This document shows positions 7,880 to 15,799 of a stretch of DNA of 19,276 bases, one piece after another; positions within the stretch are counted from its first letter, which is position 1, and each line of letters opens with the position of its first letter. Below the pieces are notes generated by a model, which ran no database searches, was not told where the DNA came from, and saw only the letters and a program-made list of their open reading frames with translations. This DNA is from Thermoplasmata archaeon (GTDB taxonomy: Archaea > Thermoplasmatota > Thermoplasmata > Thermoplasmatales > Thermoplasmataceae): NCBI GenBank assembly GCA_021797225.1, contig JAKAAE010000015.1:1-19276 (forward strand), in the 5' to 3' direction. A program made the translations under genes and the position numbers.

Positions 7880-7894
7880 TTCTGATTTTCAGAA
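7880..7894 (+). terminator. Small inverted repeat just after lysA
   Basis: TTCTGA and TCAGAA are separated by three T residues, forming a six-base-pair stem directly after the lysA stop. It has no strong T-run after it, and archaeal termination depends mainly on T-runs, so a terminator role is only tentative. Confidence 0.25.
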
Positions 7895-7919
7895 TTAATC
7901 CGGATTTGGTATAAACATA

Positions 7920-7927
7920 TTTATATA
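7920..7927 (+). promoter_or_regulatory. TATA box for the amino acid permease
   Basis: TTTATATA is centred about 28 bases before the ATG at 7951, giving a very short leader. AAGGTC at about 7942-7947 could serve as a weak ribosome binding site. Confidence 0.55.
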
Positions 7928-7950
7928 CATACCATTTAATTAAGGTCAAA

Positions 7951-9750
7951 ATGAATGGTTCAGAGACCTCTAATAATAAAACAGATCAAAAGCTGAAGAA
8001 ATCCTTATCCTCTATGGATATATTTCTCATCAGCTTCAGCGGGATGGTCGGTTCTGGATGGCTTCTGGGAGTTCTCGCAGGCCCTGCATACGCTGGACCC
8101 GGAGCAATACTTACATGGGTCGTAGCCGGAATATTTTTTATTATACTTGCACTGGTATTCAGTGAGCTGGGTACACTTTTTCCATACAGCGGTTCTCTTG
8201 TACGTTTCAACGAGTTTTCTCATGGGCCAGTTAGCAATTTCTACCTGGGCTGGGCCTATATGATAGGGGCTATTGCAACACCACCGGTAGAGGCGGCTGC
8301 GTTAACAGGATTTCTTAGCAGCTATATACCAGGAATATACAATTCATCAATATCATTACTGACGCCACTCGGTGTTGTCCTGGCACTGGGTCTTCTTGCA
8401 TTATTCATAGTAATACAGTACGTTGGTGTCAATATATTCGGAAAATCCAATGCAATCATGACCTGGTTCAAAATGGCTGCAATAATACTTACAATAATAT
8501 TTGTATTTGCCTTTATATTCCATGCGAAGAATTTCTTTGCATTACCACACGGTTTTCTTCCATATGGATCATCATCCATATTTGCAGCTATGGTTCCAGC
8601 AGGTGTAATATTTTCCTATGAAGGCTTCAGGCAGGGGCTTGATTATGCGGGAGAAACCAAAAATCCGAAAAAATCAGTTCCGCTGGGTATGATAAGTGCC
8701 ATGCTAGCAGCAATGGCTACATACATACTTTTACAGATAGCATTCATCGGTGCAATAAACTGGAAGGCAGCTGGAGTTCCTGTGGGAGACTGGAGTGCCC
8801 TTCTTTCATCTACATGGTCTGCGAATCCATTTTACTATGCCTTCAATTCAACAAATGTTTATCTGCTTGTAGGATTTTCCATATTCCTGATTATAGTTGC
8901 AGTAATATCTTCGGCAGCAACCCTCGGTGTTTACGTTGGTTCATCTGCAAGATCACTTTTCGGAATGGCCCGAATGAATTATATACCAGACTTCTTCGGT
9001 AGAATTCATCCCAGATTCAGGACACCATGGATATCCCTTGTTGTAACCTTTATCATAGGCGCAATGTTCCTTCTTCCGTTTCCGAGCTGGTACGCCCTTG
9101 TGGGAATAAATTCATCGTTTACCGTATTTGCCTACCTTGCAGCAGGAATAACAAATACTTCACTGAGGAAAACTGCCCCTGATATGGAAAGGCCGTATAA
9201 AACTCCATTTCTAACAGTAATGGCACCGCTCGGATTCGTGATAGCATCGCTCCTCGTATACTTTTCCGGATGGAGCATAGTTTCTCTCCTGCTTTTAATA
9301 GTTGACGGAGGATTCCCCATATTTCTCCTGAGCAATTACGGAAGAAAAACATTCGAAATTTCACTGAAAACCGCTTCAATGTTTTCATTAATATACTGGA
9401 TAATTTTCATATTCATTGGCGTGGTGTATGCACTTTCACTGGCACCCTTTGTGGCATATTTCGCTCTTTTTTCTGCCACAATAATAGTTACACCTTATAT
9501 TCTGTACAGGCTTTCAGGTGGAAAGGCATTACTGCATATCCGGGCTTCAATATGGGTTGTTGTATACAGCATAGTGATCGGGATAATGTCTTATTACGGA
9601 TCTCTGGGGATAAACATAATTCCATATCCATTTGATTATATAATATTTGCAGTGATCAGCCTTGCAATTTACTTCATTGCCATAAATACCGGTTATCACA
9701 CGGATAAATTAAAAGAATACCGGGCAACCGGTGGGGTTACCGACGAATAA
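7951..9750 (+). CDS. Amino acid permease, APC superfamily
   Basis: This 599-residue integral membrane protein is a secondary amino acid transporter. The first helix contains the substrate-backbone motif GMVGSGWL (31-38), where APC proteins have 'G.IG.G.f'. The region at about 217-246 reads PAGVIFSYEGFRQG then YAGETKNPKKSVP, matching the APC signature with 'GE..nP.k..P'. About 12-14 helices are visible, the last four beyond the conserved core, making it longer than typical 450-500-residue members. A hydrophilic N-terminus with KLKKS is cytoplasmic. Substrate is not determined. Lying between a decarboxylase and an acyl-CoA synthetase, it could import an amino acid for catabolism, or act as an antiporter with a decarboxylation product. 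The gene has its own TATA box and is followed by a T-rich stretch (about 9766-9776). Confidence 0.9.
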   Translation: MNGSETSNNKTDQKLKKSLSSMDIFLISFSGMVGSGWLLGVLAGPAYAGPGAILTWVVAGIFFIILALVFSELGTLFPYSGSLVRFNEFSHGPVSNFYLGWAYMIGAIATPPVEAAALTGFLSSYIPGIYNSSISLLTPLGVVLALGLLALFIVIQYVGVNIFGKSNAIMTWFKMAAIILTIIFVFAFIFHAKNFFALPHGFLPYGSSSIFAAMVPAGVIFSYEGFRQGLDYAGETKNPKKSVPLGMISAMLAAMATYILLQIAFIGAINWKAAGVPVGDWSALLSSTWSANPFYYAFNSTNVYLLVGFSIFLIIVAVISSAATLGVYVGSSARSLFGMARMNYIPDFFGRIHPRFRTPWISLVVTFIIGAMFLLPFPSWYALVGINSSFTVFAYLAAGITNTSLRKTAPDMERPYKTPFLTVMAPLGFVIASLLVYFSGWSIVSLLLLIVDGGFPIFLLSNYGRKTFEISLKTASMFSLIYWIIFIFIGVVYALSLAPFVAYFALFSATIIVTPYILYRLSGGKALLHIRASIWVVVYSIVIGIMSYYGSLGINIIPYPFDYIIFAVISLAIYFIAINTGYHTDKLKEYRATGGVTDE

Positions 9751-9815
9751 ATGTAAAATTTGTAATTTATTTTTAACTTTAAATTATAATTGAAATTTGT
9801 ATCCGAAAAGTAAAA

Positions 9816-9824
9816 CTTATAAAC
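9816..9824 (+). promoter_or_regulatory. TATA box for the acyl-CoA synthetase gene
   Basis: CTTATAAAC is centred 24 bases before the ATG at 9844, preceded by an A-rich BRE-like stretch (CGAAAAGTAAA). There is no Shine-Dalgarno sequence, so the mRNA is probably leaderless. Confidence 0.6.
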
Positions 9825-9843
9825 TTTTTTACGTTATAAACTT

Positions 9844-11523
9844 ATGAATATTCTAGATTTTTACCAGAATTTTTTAAAAGCAGATTCCACGGACAGGAAT
9901 AAAATGCTGAAGGATTTGAAGCAGATGAATACAGATATGGAAATTAATTTTGTCGGTGATATCTTTGAAAAGCTCTTCGGAAACCTGAATAAGGATGCAA
10001 TAATATATTTAAATGTTGAGAAAGGCGAAGAAACCAGAATTTCTTATTCACAATTCATAAAAAGTTATAATAAATTTATAAATTTTTTGAGGAGCAGGGG
10101 AATAAAAAAAGGATCTACCATATACATAATGGCCGGTGCTGTCCCGGAACAGTGGATTGTAATGATGGGGGCACTGAAGGCAGGATATACTGTAATACCC
10201 ACGGCCCCTAATCTCACAGAGTATGAATTAAAGTTCCGTTTCTCACAGAATCCACCGGATGTTATAGTATCGGATTTCAGTAGTGCAGCAAAACTGGAAA
10301 AATCCCTGGAAAATAAGCCTCTTATGTTGAACACAGAGAAACGCAGGGGATGGATCAGTTTCAGCGAAATCGATAATATGCCTGCTGAAGCATACGGGGA
10401 AAAACTTTCACGGAAAGACATATTTGTAAAATATTTTACATCTGGAACTACCGGTATGCCGAAAGCTGTACATCACAGTGCTGTGTTATATCCTCTGGGA
10501 CAGCTGAGTACTATAACTGCCATAGGCATAAAATCAGATTATGTACATTGCAACCTGAGCTCACCGGGATGGGCCAAATTCGCATGGAGTTCATTTTTTG
10601 CACCGTTATGCGTGGGTGCCACCGTTTTATCTATCGATTATTCCGGCAGGCTTGATTCAAGGAATTATATAAATCTTATAGATAAATACCGGGTGAATTC
10701 ATTCTGTGCCCCGCCCACTGCATGGCGTCAGTTCCTGTCCTTAAAGGAATCGGATGTATCACTGGAAAACCTCCATGAAACTGTGAGTGCTGGAGAGCCT
10801 TTGAACGGTGAAATAATTAGCAGATGGAAGAAAAAATATGGAACAGTAATTCGGGATTTCTACGGGCAGAGTGAGTCAACGGCGATGCTCGCCAATCTTC
10901 CGGGTCAGAAGGTCATACCCGGATCAATGGGGCTCCCGCTCGGATCATATAGCATAACTCTGGTAGATGACGACATGAATGAAATTACGGCTCCGGATAC
11001 CATCGGCAATATGGCTGTTAAGGATTACAATGGAACTTACGGGCTATTTCTCGGCTATTCAGACAGGGAGAAAAACAACCAGGTATTTATCAATAATTAT
11101 TACCTTACCGGGGATCGGGCGTACAGAGATAGCGAAGGATATTATTATTTTGTGAGCAGATCAGACGACGTTATTAAAACGTCTGATTACAGGGTAGGGC
11201 CATTTGAGGTTGAAAGTGCTATAATAAAAAATGAAGCGGTTCTTGAATCTGCTGTGGTAGGTGTTCCGGATCCGATGAAGTATGAAAAAATAAAGGCTTT
11301 TATTGTTCTGAAAGAAGGTTATAATCCTGATATTGAAACTGCAAAATATATACAGGAAACAGTAAAATCATTCCTTCCATATTATAAGCAGCCACGAATC
11401 ATAGAATTCACAGAAGAATTGCCGAAAACCATCAGCGGTAAGATCAAACGTCATGAACTCAGGGAAATAGAGAGAGAAAGAAGGGATAATAATGTAACTG
11501 TGGATCATGAATTCATTCTGTAA
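9844..11523 (+). CDS. AMP-forming acyl-CoA synthetase (medium-chain/ACSM-like)
   Basis: The enzyme activates a carboxylic acid with ATP to the acyl-adenylate and then the CoA thioester. The ANL motifs are in order in its 559 residues: phosphate loop YFTSGTTGMPKAV (197-209), A5 motif YGQSEST (340-346), LTGD (421-424), hinge region SRSDDVIKTSDYRVGP (438-453), and the C-terminal PKTISGKIKR with catalytic K533. The A5 glycine in YGQSE, where acetyl-CoA synthetase has tryptophan, leaves a larger acyl pocket, favouring propionate or longer, branched or aromatic acids. K533 sits in a site that protein acetylases often modify. The gene is single, leaderless, and convergent with the acs-satP operon. 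The exact substrate cannot be read from sequence. Confidence 0.88.
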   Translation: MNILDFYQNFLKADSTDRNKMLKDLKQMNTDMEINFVGDIFEKLFGNLNKDAIIYLNVEKGEETRISYSQFIKSYNKFINFLRSRGIKKGSTIYIMAGAVPEQWIVMMGALKAGYTVIPTAPNLTEYELKFRFSQNPPDVIVSDFSSAAKLEKSLENKPLMLNTEKRRGWISFSEIDNMPAEAYGEKLSRKDIFVKYFTSGTTGMPKAVHHSAVLYPLGQLSTITAIGIKSDYVHCNLSSPGWAKFAWSSFFAPLCVGATVLSIDYSGRLDSRNYINLIDKYRVNSFCAPPTAWRQFLSLKESDVSLENLHETVSAGEPLNGEIISRWKKKYGTVIRDFYGQSESTAMLANLPGQKVIPGSMGLPLGSYSITLVDDDMNEITAPDTIGNMAVKDYNGTYGLFLGYSDREKNNQVFINNYYLTGDRAYRDSEGYYYFVSRSDDVIKTSDYRVGPFEVESAIIKNEAVLESAVVGVPDPMKYEKIKAFIVLKEGYNPDIETAKYIQETVKSFLPYYKQPRIIEFTEELPKTISGKIKRHELREIERERRDNNVTVDHEFIL

Positions 11524-11567
11524 TGCATTTTGTTCTTAAAATATAATTAATAAAATTATGTTTCGGT

Positions 11568-11574
11568 AAAAAAA
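11568..11574 (-). terminator. T7 run ending the acs-satP transcript
   Basis: Seven T residues on the minus strand lie about 20 bases after the satP stop. T-runs are the main termination signal in archaea. The 69-base gap between the convergent genes is AT-rich on both strands and holds no gene. Confidence 0.4.
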
Positions 11575-11592
11575 TAGTTTGTAATATGTATT

Positions 11593-12249
11593 TTATTTCT
11601 TCAAAAGTGCCGGGCCCACCGGGATAGTTCCCTCCTTTATGGAGTTGCTCACTATTGCGAAACTTGTGTACACTGCAAAGAAAGCTGTGAGGAATCCAAA
11701 GACACCACCCAATCTTGTGAGCACAGTTGATGAGTAGTATGATCCAAAGCCGAGCATGAAGAAAGCAAGCCACAGGAACAGGAATGTCAGGTTTAGTGAT
11801 AGATTCAGCCTCAGTGTATTTATCCACATATAGAGAGTAAATAATCCCCAGAGTATGAGTGCTATGCCGAGTCCGGTTGCAGGTATGGTTATAATTTTCA
11901 GGCTGGCAAACAGTACAAGAAATCCATAGAAAAACCAGAAAGAACCATAGCTTGTGAAAGCCGTAAAACCAAAGGTATTTCCACGCCTCATCTCAAATGC
12001 CCCTGTGAGAAGCTGTGCAAATCCCCCATAAGCAAAGGCAAGTGGCATGACAACCGAAACCGAAGCAGCTGAAAGAATTCCTGCGTTGACAAAGCTCAGG
12101 AGGAATGTGGTGAAACCGAATGCTGCCAGACCCAGAGGGGCAGGATCAGCCAGAAATGATTTATTTATCTGGTTTACATTCAGCAAATCTTCCCGCTTCA
12201 TCTTATTCATGGCCTGTTCTTCATTTTTTATATCCTTATTGCTTTCCAT
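11593..12249 (-). CDS. satP: Acetate/succinate transporter, GPR1/FUN34/YaaH (SatP) family
   Basis: The 218-residue protein belongs to the acetate uptake family of six-helix membrane channels or symporters. The family signature NPAPLGL appears as DPAPLGL (35-41), immediately before helix 1. FAQLLTGAFEMRRGNTFG (77-94) and the SYGSFWFFYG stretch (100-109) fit the conserved centre of the family. Six helices fill the rest and the C-terminus is short and basic. Asp for Asn at the first signature position is a mild change. The ATG follows the acs stop without a spacer base, and GGAGG at 12262-12258 gives it its own strong ribosome binding site. Co-transcription with acs indicates uptake of acetate for immediate activation. 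Confidence 0.92.
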   Translation of the reverse strand: MESNKDIKNEEQAMNKMKREDLLNVNQINKSFLADPAPLGLAAFGFTTFLLSFVNAGILSAASVSVVMPLAFAYGGFAQLLTGAFEMRRGNTFGFTAFTSYGSFWFFYGFLVLFASLKIITIPATGLGIALILWGLFTLYMWINTLRLNLSLNLTFLFLWLAFFMLGFGSYYSSTVLTRLGGVFGFLTAFFAVYTSFAIVSNSIKEGTIPVGPALLKK

Positions 12250-14172
12250 TTAATCTTCCTCCTTTCTTATAAGATCCATTGCCTTTTTAATTTCCTCAAC
12301 AGAAGCTTCATTTTCAAGGGTACTGATATCTCCTGTTACCTGGTTAAGGTATACTGCCTTTATGACACGCCTCATAATCTTGCCTGACCTTGTTTTTGGA
12401 AGGGTATTAACTATATGTATTTCCTCTGGAACCATTATCGGGCCAAGTTCAGATCTCATCCTCTTTTTTATGCTTACAATGGTGTCAACATTCTTATCAT
12501 AGCCATCTTTTAAGGTTATGAAAGCGATTATCGTGTCTCCCTTGATAGTATCAGGTTTTCCGAAAACAGCTGCCTCCGCAACCTCCTTCATGGATACCAG
12601 TCCATCTTCTATTTCGATTGTGCCAATTCTGTGGCCGGAAACCTTTAAAACCTCATCGCTTCTACCCAGGAGCCAGTAATAACCCTCCTTATCTTTTATT
12701 GCATAATCTCCCATTAGATACATATTCTTGAATTTAGAGAAATACGTATCTACATACCTTTTCGGGTCTCCATTGACAGTAAGCATGAGCCCGGGCCATG
12801 GCTTTTTAAGTACAATATACCCCTTTTCACCTGGAGGTACCTCCTTTCCCGATTCATTGAGTATTACAGGGTCGATGCCCGGCATGGGGAATGTGGCAGA
12901 ACCCGGTTTCAGATCCGGCATTCCCAGTTCTCTCGATGGTGCTATGGTAAAACCTCCGGTTTCAGTCTGCCAGTATGTATCGATTATCGGGCACCTGCTC
13001 TTTCCTATTTCCTCATAGAACCAGTGCCAGGCGGCAGGATTTATGGGCTCACCTACTGTGCCGAGAACCTTCAATGAGGAAAGGTCATGCATCAACGGAT
13101 ATTTCTCACCGTATTTCATTAATAACCTTATTGCAGTTGGCGAGGTATACAGGATATTTACTCCATAGCGTTCTACAATATCCCACATCCTGTCCGGCTT
13201 CGGGAAATCTATTGCCCCCTCATACATTACAGATGTTACACCTAAAAGCAAAGGTGCGAATACTATATAGCTGTGCCCGGTAATCCATCCAATATCAGCT
13301 GCGCACCACCATCTATCCTCCTCTCCGGGATTGAACGCCCATTTCATTGTATTTGCCACCCATACGGGGTATCCACCATTGCCATGGACTATTCCCTTGG
13401 GTTTTCCTGTTGTACCAGATGTGTATAATATGAATAATGGGTCGTTTGAATCAAGCTCGGCTGGCTTTACATAACCATCCTGAAGTATTTCATCATAGTA
13501 ATAATCCCTATCCTGAACCATATTTATTTTATTGTGCACATTTTTGACAACAATGACATTATCAACACCGTTGCTGAGTTCAATTGCTGCATCAACGATT
13601 TTCTTCAGCTGGATTACATTGCCTTTTCTGTATCCACCATCTGCAGTAATAACTGTCTTTGAATTGGAATCATTAATCCTCTGTGCCAGAGCTTCTTCAC
13701 CGAATCCAGAGAATACAACATTGAATACAGCACCGATTCTTGCGCAGGCAAGCATGGCAATTGGGGCTTCCAGGATCATGGGTAAATATATTGTGACCCC
13801 GTCTCCTTTTTTAACTCCCAGATCCAGAAGAGCCCTGGCAAATGAGTTTACTCTCCGGTATAACCCGAAATAGGTAATAACCTTCTCTTCTCCATGCTCT
13901 GGAACCCATATGTAAGCAACTTTGTTTCTCCTCTCTGTGTTCATATATCTATCCAGGCAGTTATAGGACATATTGGTTTTTCCGTTCACAAACCATTTAT
14001 AAAAAGGTTTGTTTTTATCATCCAGAACTTTTGTAAAAGGTTCAAACCAGTCGATTATCCTGGATTTTTTATTCCAGAACTCCTCGGTGGATTCCAGCGA
14101 TTCTTTATATTCTTTCAGGTACCCAGAAAGGGTTACCTTGTATTTTTCATCCATAGGCAGTGTCTCATTCAT
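12250..14172 (-). CDS. acs: Acetyl-CoA synthetase, AMP-forming
   Basis: This 640-residue enzyme converts acetate, ATP and CoA to acetyl-CoA, AMP and diphosphate. The order is an N-terminal ACS domain with FWNKKSRIIDW (32-42), phosphate loop YTSGTTGKPKG (250-260), WWCAADIGWITGHSY (288-302), A5 motif YWQTETGG (400-407), MGDY (487-490), hinge GRSDEVLKVSGHRIG (503-517), and PKTRSGKIMRR with catalytic K598. W401 occupies the position of the tryptophan that limits the pocket to acetate in characterised Acs. Length and motif set are normal for acs. It is first in an operon with satP and starts without a Shine-Dalgarno sequence behind a TATA box. Propionate use cannot be excluded. Confidence 0.95.
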   Translation of the reverse strand: MNETLPMDEKYKVTLSGYLKEYKESLESTEEFWNKKSRIIDWFEPFTKVLDDKNKPFYKWFVNGKTNMSYNCLDRYMNTERRNKVAYIWVPEHGEEKVITYFGLYRRVNSFARALLDLGVKKGDGVTIYLPMILEAPIAMLACARIGAVFNVVFSGFGEEALAQRINDSNSKTVITADGGYRKGNVIQLKKIVDAAIELSNGVDNVIVVKNVHNKINMVQDRDYYYDEILQDGYVKPAELDSNDPLFILYTSGTTGKPKGIVHGNGGYPVWVANTMKWAFNPGEEDRWWCAADIGWITGHSYIVFAPLLLGVTSVMYEGAIDFPKPDRMWDIVERYGVNILYTSPTAIRLLMKYGEKYPLMHDLSSLKVLGTVGEPINPAAWHWFYEEIGKSRCPIIDTYWQTETGGFTIAPSRELGMPDLKPGSATFPMPGIDPVILNESGKEVPPGEKGYIVLKKPWPGLMLTVNGDPKRYVDTYFSKFKNMYLMGDYAIKDKEGYYWLLGRSDEVLKVSGHRIGTIEIEDGLVSMKEVAEAAVFGKPDTIKGDTIIAFITLKDGYDKNVDTIVSIKKRMRSELGPIMVPEEIHIVNTLPKTRSGKIMRRVIKAVYLNQVTGDISTLENEASVEEIKKAMDLIRKEED

Positions 14173-14190
14173 ATGAAATACAATTGATAT

Positions 14191-14200
14191 TAGTATTTAG
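14191..14200 (-). promoter_or_regulatory. TATA-like box for the acs-satP operon
   Basis: The minus strand reads CTAAATACTA centred about 24 bases before the acs ATG, with an A-rich BRE-like stretch just upstream (CCAGAAAAA). This suits a leaderless acs mRNA. Confidence 0.5.
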
Positions 14201-14490
14201 TTTTTCTGGAAAGGTACTAAGTCAAAACACGACAATATATGGATATTGAGTAATTTCTACTTTATATTACAGTATATCTGGATTATGTAATTATCCTGCT
14301 GTAAATTTAGAATGACTCTTTGTAATATCTGACAGATAATGAAAGGTCATATAATGTGGTGCCAGAAATATACCTTTCGAGGTGTAAAATAATCTTAGTA
14401 GATGGTTATCTATCCATTGCGTTACAGTATTCTATAATTAGTTCTTATATTTACATAAAAATATTGTACACAATCACTTTGAACCATAAC
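14201..14490. other. Intergenic spacer between divergent acs and the 42-codon gene
   Basis: About 290 bases of AT-rich DNA lie between the acs promoter and the promoter of the next small gene. I see no intact gene or RNA in it. Its only recognisable content is a short stretch resembling the start of an IS200-type transposase (14342-14389). Confidence 0.5.
14342..14389 (+). pseudogene. Possible trace of an IS200/IS605 TnpA transposase
   Basis: The frame reads KGHIMWCQKYTFRGVK and then hits a stop at 14390. IS200-type TnpA proteins carry 'yHivWCPKYRrkvl' near the N-terminus. The match covers about 14 residues only, with stops on both sides, so it may be a chance resemblance. Confidence 0.3.
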
Positions 14491-14499
14491 AAATATAAA
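14491..14499 (+). promoter_or_regulatory. TATA box for the 42-codon gene
   Basis: AAATATAAA is centred about 28 bases before the ATG at 14523, the usual spacing for a nearly leaderless archaeal mRNA. A second AT-rich stretch (14502-14511) is too close to the ATG. Confidence 0.45.
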
Positions 14500-14522
14500 G
14501 CATATTTAAATTATGGTTTATC

Positions 14523-14651
14523 ATGAAAGATTACCAAACGATTCTGGCAAAGAATTGGGCTACTGGATTAATTATTACTCTATGGGGCGTTGCGATAGGA
14601 TTATCAATATACGTTTTTTATTATCTGATGCATGACCCAAAATTAATCTAA
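14523..14651 (+). CDS. 42-residue single-helix membrane protein
   Basis: This small gene starts MKDYQTILAKNWATG, continues with one hydrophobic helix at about 14-35 (LIITLWGVAIGLSIYVFYYL) and ends MHDPKLI. The sharp layout of a charged N-terminus, a clean transmembrane segment and a short polar tail, behind a correctly spaced TATA box, argues for a real gene. I do not recognise the family; small subunits of respiratory complexes have this shape, but nothing shows such a role here. Its stop overlaps by four bases the end of the convergent glycosyltransferase gene. Confidence 0.55.
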   Translation: MKDYQTILAKNWATGLIITLWGVAIGLSIYVFYYLMHDPKLI

Positions 14652-15607
14652 ATATTATAAACCTCTAAGGTTTTATCAACCATATTTTTTATAGAATAAT
14701 TTTTTAATAAGTCATTCTTATAATTATCTGTTTTTTTGAAATAATAATCTACGAGTTCCAGAAGGTTTCCATCATTATAATAGTTCACATAATCGCCAAA
14801 TAATAATTTATTATCAGGATTATCATTGATTAAAATTTTCTTTCCCAAATAGAGCGATTCATAAATAATATATCCAAATCCTTCGCCAATTGTATTATAT
14901 AAATTTAGATCAGAATATTTGAGATAACTGTAAAAGTCAATATCACCTGGATTTTTATAAAAATAAAAATTGGGGTAATTCTTGTACTTTTCCTGTAAAA
15001 TATCCATAAAGCCATAGCCTATTACATAAACATTATACTCTGTGTTTCTTAATTTATCTAATAAATATATTTGATTTCTCCGCATGAAATCTACACCACC
15101 TGCAATTACAATATTATTTTTTGTAGTGAAAGGATTGTACAATTTTAAACTATCAATATATTTATAATCTATACCATGATGTACAACATAAATATTATTG
15201 GTAGTATGATAGTATTTTTTAACCTGTTCTTTTACCAATTCATCCGGGACAATTATTTTTAATTTTCCCATTTTCCATTTAAATAACATTGGTGCTAATG
15301 CAGTTTTTACCGCTACGGTCTGTAAATCCTTTTTATAATATAAATCATGTAATGTAGTTACATTTGCCTTGTAGTAAAATTGTGTTGTTGTTAACGTATG
15401 TATTATATCCGTATTGATGTGATAGAATGGTTGATATAAAATATTTGATATAAATCCGAAGTGTTTTTTGTTGTTATATATTATTTCTTTTTTAAACAAT
15501 TCTCTATAATTCACATTGGGCATATTATAACGTAAATCCCTACTATATCGTGCAACACCTCCACTACTTTTTATATTATATCCTATTAATGTTATACTTT
15601 TACTCAT
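14648..15607 (-). CDS. Glycosyltransferase, GT-B fold, GT4-like
   Basis: This 319-residue enzyme probably transfers a sugar from a nucleotide donor to a surface glycan or lipid. GGVARYSRDL (16-25) is the N-terminal glycine loop of GT4 enzymes. VVHHGID (141-147) lies at the domain junction. The donor-binding motif GEGFGYIIYESLYLGKK (241-257) matches the family 'EGFG...EA.A.G.P', with serine in place of the usual alanine. It is somewhat shorter than the usual 350-400 residues, with a compact N-terminal domain. A GTGAGG sequence lies just before the ATG. No signal peptide is visible, so it acts at the cytoplasmic face. It is last in a very AT-rich, Asn/Lys/Tyr-rich glycosyltransferase cluster whose composition differs clearly from the metabolic genes to the left. 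Confidence 0.85.
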   Translation of the reverse strand: MSKSITLIGYNIKSSGGVARYSRDLRYNMPNVNYRELFKKEIIYNNKKHFGFISNILYQPFYHINTDIIHTLTTTQFYYKANVTTLHDLYYKKDLQTVAVKTALAPMLFKWKMGKLKIIVPDELVKEQVKKYYHTTNNIYVVHHGIDYKYIDSLKLYNPFTTKNNIVIAGGVDFMRRNQIYLLDKLRNTEYNVYVIGYGFMDILQEKYKNYPNFYFYKNPGDIDFYSYLKYSDLNLYNTIGEGFGYIIYESLYLGKKILINDNPDNKLLFGDYVNYYNDGNLLELVDYYFKKTDNYKNDLLKNYSIKNMVDKTLEVYNI

Positions 15608-15619
15608 TTTACCTCACTT

Positions 15620-15799
15620 CTAATGTTTTAAAATTGATTGCAGATTTTTGATAAAACATGAAATACTTGTTATTGTTATTAATATTACATTCATCTTGAT
15701 GGCAATATATCGGTTATTTATTAAATCATTATAAATGTCATACTCATAACGCGAAACTTTATCGGTCTTATTGATATCTGAACCATAATATATTATCAA
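15620..15799 (-). CDS. Possible 59-codon gene starting at TTG between two glycosyltransferases
   Basis: The frame is open for 59 codons from a TTG that overlaps the stop of the preceding glycosyltransferase (TTGA), with GGAGAG about eight bases upstream. It ends 12 bases before the next ATG. The product starts MIIYYGSDINKTDKVSRYEY, and its last third is hydrophobic (MNVILITITSIS), like one membrane helix. It fills the only sizeable gap in the cluster. In the same frame the open stretch reaches further upstream (VPESEE), so it could also be the tail of a decayed larger gene. No family is recognised. Confidence 0.4.
   Translation of the reverse strand: MIIYYGSDINKTDKVSRYEYDIYNDLINNRYIAIKMNVILITITSISCFIKNLQSILKH

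Noticed and set aside
11593..14187. Several plus-strand reading frames of about 68-113 codons across acs and satP
   Set aside because: They lie antisense to two strongly supported genes and carry no recognisable domain.
14173..14522. Possible CRISPR leader or noncoding RNA in the spacer upstream of acs
   Set aside because: No direct repeats of regular spacing and no convincing stable fold could be seen by eye.
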